Below, one piece after another: positions 31,057 through 37,936 of a stretch of 37,936 bases of DNA. The notes beneath the pieces are model-generated. The model was not told where the DNA came from. It did not search any database and was given only the letters and a program-made list of their open reading frames with translations. A program made the position numbers and the translations under genes. Position 1 is the stretch's first letter; each line of letters begins with the position of its first letter. Origin of the DNA: Mesorhizobium amorphae (GTDB lineage Bacteria > Pseudomonadota > Alphaproteobacteria > Rhizobiales > Rhizobiaceae); NCBI GenBank assembly GCA_003240775.1, contig QFNI01000038.1, positions 1-37,936 of the forward strand, read 5' to 3'.

Positions 31057-31776
31057 TCACAGCAGGCCCGCTTCCCGCAGGCGCTGGGACCAGTGATCCC
31101 ACCCGCGGTTGATCTGGGCGCCCACGAGATCGCCCGCGGCCTTCACCTCGCCCGGCGTGAGATATTTGATGTTGCCGATCCGCAGACCCGCCGTCAGCGC
31201 GGCCGCTTCCTGCTCGAGATAAAAGGCGCGGAACACCACCTGCCGGACGGAGGAGCCGACATTCACCACCCCATGCCGCGCCATCAGAACCACGGGATGG
31301 TCGCCCAGGCTCTCGGCGATCTCGGCGCAGACGCTCGGGCTGCCGCCGAAGAGGTCGGTGTCGTCGCCCTGCTTGTCGCGGATCTCGTAGACCGGCACCC
31401 TCTCGCCGAGGAACGCGCCCATATGGGTCACCGGCCGCAGGGGCTGGTCCACGAAGCAGTAGGGCAGCACGGCCGGGGAATGGGTGTGCAACACGCACTG
31501 CACATCGGGCCGTGCCTTGTAGATCTCGCTGTGGATGTAGCGCTCGAGATAGGACGGGCGGTTGTCGAAGGTCTCGCCATCCAGGCTGAAGCGCTGCATG
31601 TCGCCGGCCGTGATCGTGTTCGGTGCGAGCTTCTGCGCGAGGAAGAAGCTGTCGGGGTCTTCCGGATCGCGCGCGCTGATGTGCCCGAACACATCCATGA
31701 TGTTTTCGTTGACCAGAATCTTGGTCGCCGTCACCAGCTCCTCGAAGAGCTTCTGGTGCACAGGGTTCTCTGTCAC
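31057..31776 (-). CDS. 3-Hydroxy-2-methylpyridine-4,5-dicarboxylate (HMPDC) 4-decarboxylase
   Basis: Removes the 4-carboxylate of HMPDC to give 2-methyl-3-hydroxypyridine-5-carboxylate, step 7. The 239-residue protein has the class II aldolase/adducin (AraD-like) fold, as the known M. loti decarboxylase does. Metal ligands are in CVLHTHSPAVLPY (the HTH pair) and MARHGVVNVG. An early FGHISARDPEDP and the conserved glutamate/Tyr in SYLERYIHSEIYK are also visible. It lies 97 bases before the 4-pyridoxate dehydrogenase gene and 69 bases after the PEBP gene on the same strand. Confidence 0.88.
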   Translation of the reverse strand: MTENPVHQKLFEELVTATKILVNENIMDVFGHISARDPEDPDSFFLAQKLAPNTITAGDMQRFSLDGETFDNRPSYLERYIHSEIYKARPDVQCVLHTHSPAVLPYCFVDQPLRPVTHMGAFLGERVPVYEIRDKQGDDTDLFGGSPSVCAEIAESLGDHPVVLMARHGVVNVGSSVRQVVFRAFYLEQEAAALTAGLRIGNIKYLTPGEVKAAGDLVGAQINRGWDHWSQRLREAGLL

Positions 31777-31845
31777 GTCCGGTCTCCCATTTCATCCAAA
31801 ATTCCGGCCGTCGTTGTTGTTCTTATCAGCCGGAAGATCGGGAAC

Positions 31846-32304
31846 TCACTTGTTTTCGTAGATGCCGACGATGCGGTTCTGCTCGATGATGTTGTCGGCG
31901 TATTTCGCGAGGAATTCCTCGCGGGTCGGCGTGCCGTCCACATGGGTGTCGAGCGCATAGACCCAGAAATAGTAATGGTGGTCGCCATGGCCTGCGGGCG
32001 GCTGCGGGCCGTAATACTGCTTGTGGCCGGCACCGTTGGGGCCGACGCGGAACTTCTCCTGCGCGTCCGACAGGTCGGTGGTGGAGGGGTCGATGCCGTA
32101 GACGGTCCAGTGGGTGAAGCCGTTGGCGAGCGGCGCGTCGGGATCGTGGCAGATCACGGCAAGTTCCTTGGCTTCGGCAGGCACGCCGCTGACCGTGAGC
32201 TTGGGCAGAACATTGCCTTTGTCGCCCGCATGCTCGTCGCGCAGGCGCCCCAGCGGTTCGAAGTCCACCGACGTGATCTTGAGGTCCTTGATGTTCAACG
32301 GCAT
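31846..32304 (-). CDS. YbhB/YbcL-type Raf kinase inhibitor-like (PEBP) protein, role in B6 locus unknown
   Basis: A 152-residue protein of the phosphatidylethanolamine-binding family. It shows the PEBP core: a conserved ICHDPDAPLANGFTHWTVYGID (positions cited in part: DPDAP and HW), then GPQPPAGHGDHHYYFWVYAL, where the GxxPP and H-x-Y residues line the anion pocket. No signal peptide is seen. The ATG at 32304 is taken from the family length; upstream in-frame sequence belongs to the neighbouring gene in another frame. No enzymatic role for such a protein in B6 degradation is established to my knowledge, yet it is firmly inside the operon, 29 bases after its neighbour. Confidence 0.88.
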   Translation of the reverse strand: MPLNIKDLKITSVDFEPLGRLRDEHAGDKGNVLPKLTVSGVPAEAKELAVICHDPDAPLANGFTHWTVYGIDPSTTDLSDAQEKFRVGPNGAGHKQYYGPQPPAGHGDHHYYFWVYALDTHVDGTPTREEFLAKYADNIIEQNRIVGIYENK

Positions 32305-32333
32305 GGGATCGTCCTTTCGTTGGTGTCTCTGGC

Positions 32334-32924
32334 CTAGACGGCCGCCTGGAGGTCTGCCACGGTCTTGCCGCCGACGCGCTGGTGCACGCGCCCGCCGGTT
32401 GCGACCGCCACGCAGATCAGGATCTCGTCGGGCCGTGGGCCGTCCGGAACGGAGAAGGTGACCGCATCGTAATGCGAGCGGATGTAGAGCTCGTCCTTGT
32501 GGGCGAGCGGGATGTCGATGTATGCACCTGCCGCCGCGACCTTGCTGACGGACGATATCCAAGCCTTGCCGCCACCCACCTCCGCGCGCAGCGGGTCGCC
32601 GAACACGGTGGTCACGCAGGCGACCACATGCTCCTGCTCGCCGGCCGTGCCTGCGATGCCCCCCTTGCCATAGCTTTCCACCGGCCTGCCGCCGAGCAGC
32701 GCCACCGCGCGCTCGCCCAGCGCATGCCCGATGGCAGCACTCGGGCCCGTCAGCTCCGACAGATCGGCCACGAACCTGCCCGCGAACGGGTTGCGGATGA
32801 CCACCCCCGTCGCGACCTTGATAAGGCTCTCGCCACCTGTGCCGCCGTCGTGCCGGATTTCCTGGACCGAGGCATACCATCCCCTGACGTCGTAGGCTTT
32901 TTCGACTTGGCTGGAATGGCTCAT
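32334..32924 (-). CDS. 'Amino acid synthesis' family protein (AA_synth, DUF1185-like), function unknown
   Basis: A 196-residue protein recognisable by VIRNPFAGRFVADLSEL, the ESYGKGGIAGTAGEQEH stretch, EVGGGKAWISSVSKVAA and IDIPLAHKDELYIRSHYDAV. These are conserved in a family often labelled 'amino acid synthesis', whose members cluster with catabolic genes in proteobacteria; the molecular function is not established to my knowledge. The start at 32924 gives the usual length. It lies 50 bases after the oxygenase gene and 29 before the PEBP gene. It may assist ring-cleavage product handling or aldehyde/lactone chemistry, which is guesswork. Confidence 0.82.
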   Translation of the reverse strand: MSHSSQVEKAYDVRGWYASVQEIRHDGGTGGESLIKVATGVVIRNPFAGRFVADLSELTGPSAAIGHALGERAVALLGGRPVESYGKGGIAGTAGEQEHVVACVTTVFGDPLRAEVGGGKAWISSVSKVAAAGAYIDIPLAHKDELYIRSHYDAVTFSVPDGPRPDEILICVAVATGGRVHQRVGGKTVADLQAAV

Positions 32925-32974
32925 CGGTTCTCCGGAAAAACTGGCGGTTGCGCGGGCTCGAATGCGGCGGCGGC

Positions 32975-34114
32975 TCACTGCGGCCACGAGAAGACGCGGT
33001 TGAGAGGGTCGTATCGGGCAGCTTCGAGCGCTGCGGGCGTGAACATGTTGCCCTTGGAGAGCGCTCGGTTCGCGGCATAATCCGCCGAGATCGCCTGGCA
33101 ACGGTCCGTGATCGGCCTTATGCGGCTTTCCCAGGCTTCGAGAGCGGTCTCGATCGAGCCCTCGGCATCCACATCCTGCGCCAGGCTGAACGCGTTGACG
33201 ATGGCGCAGCCTGCCCCTTGCGCGAGGGCCGGGCACATCGCATGCGCGGCGTCACCCACGAGCGCGACCTTGCCGCGGCGCCAGCTGTCGAGCTTGGTAG
33301 TCTCGTAGCGGTCATAGCGTGCGTTCTGGAGCTTCGCCGCCTCGACGAGGCAGGGCTCCAGAAACGGAAACATCTCCACCCAAACTTCGAGGTCGAGCGG
33401 CACGCGCGAGCCGCGCGGGTCGTCCGAGGGCGCCATCAGGCCGAGATAAAGCTCGTTCTCGTTGCAGGGCGAATACAGGATGCGCTGCACGCGAGGCCAG
33501 AAGTTCCACATGTCGATGGTGTTGTCCCATTCGCCATGCCCGAGCTTGTCTTTCATGCGGGGAACGATCAGCCGGATGATGCCGTCCTTCGAGCCCCAGC
33601 GATCCTGCTTGAACCCGATGGAATCGCGCACCTTGGAGCCGACGCCGTCCGCACCCACGATCAGGTCGGCTTCCAGCACCTCTCCGCTCGCGAGCGTCAG
33701 GCGCCCTTCCGGGTCGGCTGCCACGCCTTCGGACTTGGTGCGGATGTCGACGCCCACGGCCTTGGCACGGTTCACCAGCGCATCGTGCAGGTGGGAGCGG
33801 GTCATCACGCGCCAGGGCAGGCCGTGGAAGGTTTCCTTCGAGACCGACTTGTTGTGCATCCAGGTCTCGTAGGTGGGCGGCGTGTGCGAGCCCTGGAGCA
33901 CCTCGTTGAGGACGCCCAGGCCTTCCAGCACCCGCAGCCCGTTGTGCCAGAGATAGATGCCGGCGCCGAACGCGCGCAGCTCGTCGCTGCGCTCGTGGAG
34001 GCGGACATCCCAGCCCTTCTGCCGCAGCGCGATCGCAGCCGTCAGGCCCGCAAAACCCGCGCCCGCAACCTCGGCTCGGCGCGTCCCGGCAGGGCTTTTG
34101 TTCAGGTTGGCCAT
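32975..34114 (-). CDS. 2-Methyl-3-hydroxypyridine-5-carboxylate (MHPC) oxygenase
   Basis: A flavin monooxygenase that hydroxylates and opens the pyridine ring of MHPC with NAD(P)H and O2, giving 2-(acetamidomethylene)succinate, step 8. The 379-residue length equals that of the M. loti enzyme. The FAD motif is VAGAGFAGLTAAIALRQKGW (16-35), followed by AFGAGIYLWHNGLRVLEG. Later motifs are LIVGADGVGSKVRDSIGF (the DG motif), NFWPRVQRILYSPCNENE and GDAAHAMCPALAQGAG, which binds the FAD ribityl. It resembles the reference enzyme over its full length, as remembered. It is the second gene of the lower operon, 20 bases after the hydrolase gene. Confidence 0.93.
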   Translation of the reverse strand: MANLNKSPAGTRRAEVAGAGFAGLTAAIALRQKGWDVRLHERSDELRAFGAGIYLWHNGLRVLEGLGVLNEVLQGSHTPPTYETWMHNKSVSKETFHGLPWRVMTRSHLHDALVNRAKAVGVDIRTKSEGVAADPEGRLTLASGEVLEADLIVGADGVGSKVRDSIGFKQDRWGSKDGIIRLIVPRMKDKLGHGEWDNTIDMWNFWPRVQRILYSPCNENELYLGLMAPSDDPRGSRVPLDLEVWVEMFPFLEPCLVEAAKLQNARYDRYETTKLDSWRRGKVALVGDAAHAMCPALAQGAGCAIVNAFSLAQDVDAEGSIETALEAWESRIRPITDRCQAISADYAANRALSKGNMFTPAALEAARYDPLNRVFSWPQ

Positions 34115-34134
34115 GGTTTCCGTTCCGTCTCGCG

Positions 34135-34965
34135 TCAGGCGTCGATGAAGTTGGTGATGGCTTTGAGCGTGATCTCCGGCGAGACCTCGTTGACGTAGTG
34201 ATCGGCGCCGGGAACCACGACCACGGGCAGGTCCGGCCGCAGTGCGATGGTCTTCGCGAGCGCCGCCGCCGATACGAGCTTGCTGTCTCCGCCCCGCACG
34301 ATCAGCACCGGCCGCGTCACGCTCCGATAGGCCGGAGCAAGATCCGCACGCAGGCCCTTGGCGGTCTCTGCCATCGCAGCCGGGGAGGCCAAGGGGCGCA
34401 GCCCGTCGGCCGTGGCGCGATACCCGCTCGCAGCCCTGATCCTGATGGCGGGAGAGGGAATGTTGGGGTAACGGTTGGCCAGATAGGCTTCCACCGCGCC
34501 GATGTCGGTGAAAGCCTGGTCGCCCGCATTCACCCGGGCCTCCAGCGCGTCGAAGACTTCCGTTTCGATGAAGGGCGTGAAGTCCATCGCCACGACCGAG
34601 CGCACCAGATCCGGATGCCGGGCCGCGGCGGTGACGGAGTTGCGTGAGCCGAGCGAATGCCCGACCAGGATCGCGGGGCCGCGATCAAGCGTACGGATGA
34701 GGGCGGCGATGTCGTCCGCGAAATCGGCTGCTTCGTAGCCATCGGTCGGCTTGTCGCTCAGCCCGTGCCCGCGCTGGTCCACCGCGATTGTGGTGAAACG
34801 GTCCGACAAATGCGCCATGAGCGGCTCGAAGACGGCCGAGTTCGCGGTGATGCCGTGGAAGAACAGCATCAGGGGCCCCGAGCCCGCTTCCCGCACATTC
34901 AGCGTCACGCGCCCTGTGTCCATGAGCCGTGCGCTGAACCGGTTTTCTGGCGCTTCTGCAAGCAT
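34135..34965 (-). CDS. 2-(Acetamidomethylene)succinate (AAMS) hydrolase
   Basis: An alpha/beta hydrolase that cleaves AAMS to succinic semialdehyde, acetate, ammonia and CO2, the last step of pathway I. The 276-residue protein has the oxyanion region FFHGITANSAVF, nucleophile Ser104 in VGHSLGSRN, an acidic residue in VAMDFTPFIETEVF and the catalytic histidine in PGADHYVNEVSPEITL. The start at 34965 follows the family length and excludes a 38-residue extension that reads through the promoter region; the ribosome binding site is weak. It is first in the lower B6 operon and divergent from the GntR gene at 35148. Confidence 0.9.
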   Translation of the reverse strand: MLAEAPENRFSARLMDTGRVTLNVREAGSGPLMLFFHGITANSAVFEPLMAHLSDRFTTIAVDQRGHGLSDKPTDGYEAADFADDIAALIRTLDRGPAILVGHSLGSRNSVTAAARHPDLVRSVVAMDFTPFIETEVFDALEARVNAGDQAFTDIGAVEAYLANRYPNIPSPAIRIRAASGYRATADGLRPLASPAAMAETAKGLRADLAPAYRSVTRPVLIVRGGDSKLVSAAALAKTIALRPDLPVVVVPGADHYVNEVSPEITLKAITNFIDA

Positions 34966-35029
34966 ACCGACGTCTTCGTTCCCACTTTTGTTGCGGGGAA
35001 GGGACCATGAAAAAGCCGACGTCGTCAAG

Positions 35030-35056
35030 AAGATTGTCAGACATTCTTTCAATCTT
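35030..35056. promoter_or_regulatory. Candidate operator between the AAMS hydrolase operon and its GntR regulator
   Basis: A perfect 7-base inverted repeat (AAGATTG / CAATCTT, 13-base spacer) lies in the 182-base divergent region. Its right arm overlaps a perfect TTGACA hexamer (35055-35060) oriented towards the GntR gene. On the minus strand CTGTCA-N17-GACAAT spans the repeat and could drive the catabolic operon. One bound regulator could thus control both directions. Confidence 0.45.
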
Positions 35057-35147
35057 GACAGCCGACAATGCGCCTGCAAATCCTATCAAGTTCTGGCAGC
35101 ACCGCGTATAGCGAGTGCGTTGCGGTCCCGAGCGATAAGGCACGTGC

Positions 35148-35819
35148 ATGCTGCCAGAACTGAACTTGCGAATTTCTCCCCGAACGGTGCAGCAGGAAAC
35201 CGTTGAGAAGCTGCGCCAAGCGATCTTTTCGGGGCTGTTCCAGCCGGGAAGCCGCCTGATCGAGAGCCAGCTCTGCGCCCAGCTCGGCGTGAGCCGACCC
35301 TCATTGCGCGAAGCCCTGCGCAGCCTCCAGGCCGAGCGGCTGATCGAGATCGTTCCCAATCGAGGCCCCTCCGTGCCCTCGCTTTCCTGGGAGGAGGCGA
35401 CGGCGATCTACGAGGTGCGCGAGCTTCTGGAGGTCGAGGCCGCCGGTCGCTGTGCTTCCCGCTTGCCCCCGGAAAAGCTGGACGAGCTTCGGAGATCGCT
35501 TCTTGCCTTCGAAGAGGCTGCGTCGAGCAACGACAGCTTCGCGCAGGTCAAGACGGCCGCGGAGTTCTATTCGATCATTCTCGCCAATTGCGGCAACCCG
35601 ATCCTCGAAGAGGTCCATCGCGGCCTTCTGGCGCGGATTTCCTTTTTCCGCGGGCGCTCGATGTCGCTCGAAGGCCGGGCGCAGAGCAGCCTGGCCGAGA
35701 TGCGCGAGATCTACGAGGCGATAGCCGCAGGCGACGAGAAAGCCGCGCGGAAGGCTGCGCAGCGACATCTGATCAAGGCGAAAGCGGCGGCGAAGCGGTC
35801 GATGGATCGCAAAAGCTGA
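35148..35819 (+). CDS. GntR-family (FCD) regulator, putative B6-catabolism regulator
   Basis: A 223-residue regulator with an N-terminal winged helix (QQETVEKLRQAIFSGLFQPG, then SQLCAQLGVSRPSLREALRS) and a C-terminal FCD effector domain (YEVRELLEVEAAGRCASRL onwards). The FCD histidine ligands of the metal-binding subgroup are largely missing (AAEFYSIILANCGNP has Tyr where His is usual); only the final AQRHLIKAK histidine is clear. It may bind an organic effector without metal. It is divergent from the lower B6 operon and 54 bases before the pyridoxine 4-oxidase gene. AAGG precedes the start. Confidence 0.9.
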   Translation: MLPELNLRISPRTVQQETVEKLRQAIFSGLFQPGSRLIESQLCAQLGVSRPSLREALRSLQAERLIEIVPNRGPSVPSLSWEEATAIYEVRELLEVEAAGRCASRLPPEKLDELRRSLLAFEEAASSNDSFAQVKTAAEFYSIILANCGNPILEEVHRGLLARISFFRGRSMSLEGRAQSSLAEMREIYEAIAAGDEKAARKAAQRHLIKAKAAAKRSMDRKS

Positions 35820-35873
35820 CGCTCGCCGGGCCGCGCCTGCAAGCGGTGCGCGGAATGCCGAGGGAGTATCGGG

Positions 35874-37412
35874 GTGACAGCTGGGCAGCGGACTGCGGAT
35901 GTGGCGATCGTTGGCGCGGGGTCGGCCGGGGCGCTGCTCGCGTCCCGCCTGAGCGAAGAGCCGGGACGTCACGTTCTTCTGATCGAGGCGGGCGAGGAGC
36001 CGGTCGATCCCGATATCTGGAACCCGTCCGCCTGGCCCGCGCTGCAGGGCCGAAGCTATGACTGGAACTATCGCACCGTGCCGCAGGCGGGAACCGCCGG
36101 CCGGGTGCATCACTGGGCGCGCGGGCGCGTCGTCGGTGGATCGAGCTGCCTGCACGCGATGGGCTACATGCGCGGCCACCCGGCGGACTTCGAGGCTTGG
36201 GCCGAGGCGACCGGCGACCTCCGATGGAGCTGGGATGGACTGCTGCCCGCTTTCCAGGCCATCGAAAGCCACCCCCTCGGCGGCGACGGCATCCATGGCG
36301 AGAACGGGCCCCTGCCGGTTCATATGCCTTCGGAGGCGGTGAGCCCGGTCGCACGTGCCTTCATCGAAGCCGGTGCCGCGCTGGGACTGCCCCGCCTGCA
36401 AGGCCACAACGGCGGCGAGATGATCGGCGTCACGCCGAACTCCCTGAACATCCGCGACGGCAGGCGCGTCACCGCAGCAGACGCCTGGCTCACGCCGGGT
36501 GTTCGTGCGCGGCCGAACTTGTCCATCCTGCGCAACGCGCGGGTGCGGCGGCTCGCCCTCGAAGGAGCCCGCGTGCAGCGTCTCGAAGTGTCGAGCGGGC
36601 AGGGTAGGATCGAGGTGACCGCCGACCGGGTGATCCTGTGCGCCGGTGCGATCGAAACCCCTGCCTTGCTCATGCGCTCGGGGATCGGGCCGGCAGACAC
36701 GCTGCAAGCGGCTGGCGTCGACTGTCTCATCGAAGTCGGAGGGGTCGGCCGCAACTTGCAGGATCACCTGCTCGGTGCGGGAAATCTCTACGCTGCGCGC
36801 AAAACCGTTCCGCCCTCGCGCCTCCAGCACTCGGAATCGATGGCCTACATGAAGGCCGGCGGCTTTTCCGCGACGGGCCAGCCCGATATCGTCGTCGGCT
36901 GCGGGGTGGCACCCATCGTTTCCGAGCGCTTCCAGGCGCCGGCTCCCGGAGCGGCCTATTCGCTTCTCTTCGGCATCACCCACCCCACAAGTCGGGGCAG
37001 CCTTCATATCAGCGGGCCCGAACCGGACGATCCGCTCATCATCGATCCCGCCTATCTGCAAACCACCCGCGACCGCGATCTCTTCCGCGCCGCTCTCGAA
37101 GCCGCACGGGCGATAGGCCACCACGACGAACTTTCCGAATGGCGCAATGTCGAACTCCTCCCGGGCCCGATCACCAGCCCGGCGGAGATCGACCAATTCA
37201 TCGCCCAAGCCGCCATCACGCATCACCACCCCTGCGGCACCTGCCGGATGGGCAAGGACGCCGTGGTCGACGCAGCCCTTCGGCTTCCGGCGCTCGACAA
37301 CCTTTTCATCGTCGATGCCTCGGTCATGCCCACCCTGACGGCCGGCCCGATCCACGCCGCGGTCCTGGCCATCGCCGAAACATTCGCTCGCAGCTTCACC
37401 GCTGAACGTTAG
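35874..37412 (+). CDS. Pyridoxine 4-oxidase (GMC oxidoreductase, FAD)
   Basis: Oxidises pyridoxine to pyridoxal with O2, the entry step of pathway I. The 512-residue protein has the FAD motif VAIVGAGSAGALLASRLSE at 10-28, GMC signature 1 GRVVGGSSCLHAMGYMRGH, signature 2 GAIETPALLMRSGIGP and active-site histidines in ITHHHPCGTCRMGKD near residue 450. The GTG start at 35874 has a strong AGGGAG seven bases upstream. It is one of two GMC enzymes in the locus; this one is assigned as the pyridoxine oxidase because it is next to the GntR regulator, as in M. loti, while the other is fused by overlap to the FHMPC dehydrogenase gene. An exchange of the two assignments is the main uncertainty. Confidence 0.85.
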   Translation: MTAGQRTADVAIVGAGSAGALLASRLSEEPGRHVLLIEAGEEPVDPDIWNPSAWPALQGRSYDWNYRTVPQAGTAGRVHHWARGRVVGGSSCLHAMGYMRGHPADFEAWAEATGDLRWSWDGLLPAFQAIESHPLGGDGIHGENGPLPVHMPSEAVSPVARAFIEAGAALGLPRLQGHNGGEMIGVTPNSLNIRDGRRVTAADAWLTPGVRARPNLSILRNARVRRLALEGARVQRLEVSSGQGRIEVTADRVILCAGAIETPALLMRSGIGPADTLQAAGVDCLIEVGGVGRNLQDHLLGAGNLYAARKTVPPSRLQHSESMAYMKAGGFSATGQPDIVVGCGVAPIVSERFQAPAPGAAYSLLFGITHPTSRGSLHISGPEPDDPLIIDPAYLQTTRDRDLFRAALEAARAIGHHDELSEWRNVELLPGPITSPAEIDQFIAQAAITHHHPCGTCRMGKDAVVDAALRLPALDNLFIVDASVMPTLTAGPIHAAVLAIAETFARSFTAER

Positions 37413-37655
37413 ATCGTTGTCCGGGTTCGATGTTGCAGGCTCGGGCCCGGTTCGAGCCGCGCGCGAGCCACTTCCGAACCACAACCCGTCGGTGCAGCCC
37501 CGAGACTGGTGGGGTTCGCCGATTTCCCGAGACGGTCTCGCAAAGGACCAACTCTCTGCTGTCAGGCCGTATACCTGCTTCCATGCAACAGCTAAGCATC
37601 GACCCGCCGGACTTCCGCGCCGAACACCTTCGCGCTGAAGCGGCCTCCGAAGAAC

Positions 37656-37936
37656 TCAGGCCGGCCGGCGTGTTTCCAGCGACCGGAGAAAGCGTTCGAA
37701 GATCGGGTCGAAGCGGTCGGGAGCGTCCCAGAAGGGGGCGTGGCCGGATTTTTCGAGGACGTGCTTCCTGCCTTCCCACAGGTTGGCCACGGGGATGGTG
37801 TCGACGAACTCGACATTCACAAAGGGCTCGTCGATCCCGTTGAGGACGGCGATCGGCGGTGTCGTGGGGTCGACCACGATCGCGGCCTGGTCGCGGCCGA
37901 TGCCCGCGGCGAACTTGGCGATCATCATCTCGCGCG
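37656..37936 (-). CDS. Alpha/beta hydrolase, C-terminal fragment (partial at right edge)
   Basis: The last ~93 residues of an alpha/beta hydrolase; the frame stays open to the window end, so the start lies outside. A strand and catalytic-acid loop (PPIAVLNGIDEPFVNVEF) is followed by the catalytic histidine in KSGHAPFWDAPDRF and a final helix IFERFLRSLE. The nucleophile is not in the window. It converges on the pyridoxine oxidase gene, with 243 bases between in which I see nothing definite. Substrate unknown; linkage to B6 catabolism is doubtful. Confidence 0.82.
   Translation of the reverse strand, partial: REMMIAKFAAGIGRDQAAIVVDPTTPPIAVLNGIDEPFVNVEFVDTIPVANLWEGRKHVLEKSGHAPFWDAPDRFDPIFERFLRSLETRRPA

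Noticed and set aside
37420..37500. T-loop-like strings (GGGTTCGATG, GGTTCGAGCC) suggesting a tRNA
   Set aside because: No acceptor stem or anticodon arm can be folded around either; the upstream sequence is the end of the pyridoxine oxidase gene.

Overview
The window is a GC-rich stretch of an alphaproteobacterial chromosome, most like Hyphomicrobiales (Mesorhizobium/Phyllobacteriaceae type). It carries no rRNA, tRNA, transposase or CRISPR array that I can see. The strongest taxonomic clue is the right-hand 20 kb, whose enzymes and gene order resemble, from memory, the characterised vitamin B6 degradation locus of Mesorhizobium loti. Nearly all genes are on the minus strand, in long operons with 4-base start/stop overlaps.

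Layout. (1) 1-6912, minus: a GntR/FCD regulator, then an oligopeptide-type ABC transporter (binding protein, two permeases, two ATPases; the last runs off the left edge), with a DapA-family lyase/aldolase between permease and ATPase genes. (2) 7103-11335, minus: a compact four-gene operon not explained by housekeeping functions. It encodes a 38-residue peptide, a MvdC/MvdD-type ATP-grasp ligase, a stand-alone Mur-ligase-like enzyme and a glycosyltransferase ending in four 38-residue repeats. A good sigma-70-type promoter lies just before the peptide gene. This looks like a graspetide-type RiPP locus with unusual partners and is the main discovery candidate. (3) 11493-17478: LysR regulator and divergent polysaccharide deacetylase, a small hypothetical protein, a SulP anion transporter with a structured leader, and a divergent HxlR regulator/NmrA-type oxidoreductase pair with a clear operator-like inverted repeat.

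(4) 17558-37412: vitamin B6 catabolism. All nine steps of degradation pathway I can be assigned: pyridoxine 4-oxidase, pyridoxamine-pyruvate transaminase, pyridoxal 4-dehydrogenase, 4-pyridoxolactonase, 4-pyridoxate dehydrogenase, FHMPC 5-dehydrogenase, HMPDC decarboxylase, MHPC oxygenase and 2-(acetamidomethylene)succinate hydrolase. Two minus-strand operons (34965 to 25561 and 25045 to 17558) carry the pathway plus two transporters: a BMP-type ABC importer beside the upper-pathway genes and a TRAP transporter beside the lower-pathway genes. A GntR regulator and the pyridoxine oxidase are divergent at the right end. Two genes of unknown role (PEBP/YbhB-like and the 'amino acid synthesis' family) sit inside the lower operon. 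(5) The right edge holds the C-terminal part of an alpha/beta hydrolase.

Functional calls come from protein families and remembered reference proteins; no database search was run. Operators, hairpins and promoters were found by eye and are less certain than the genes.
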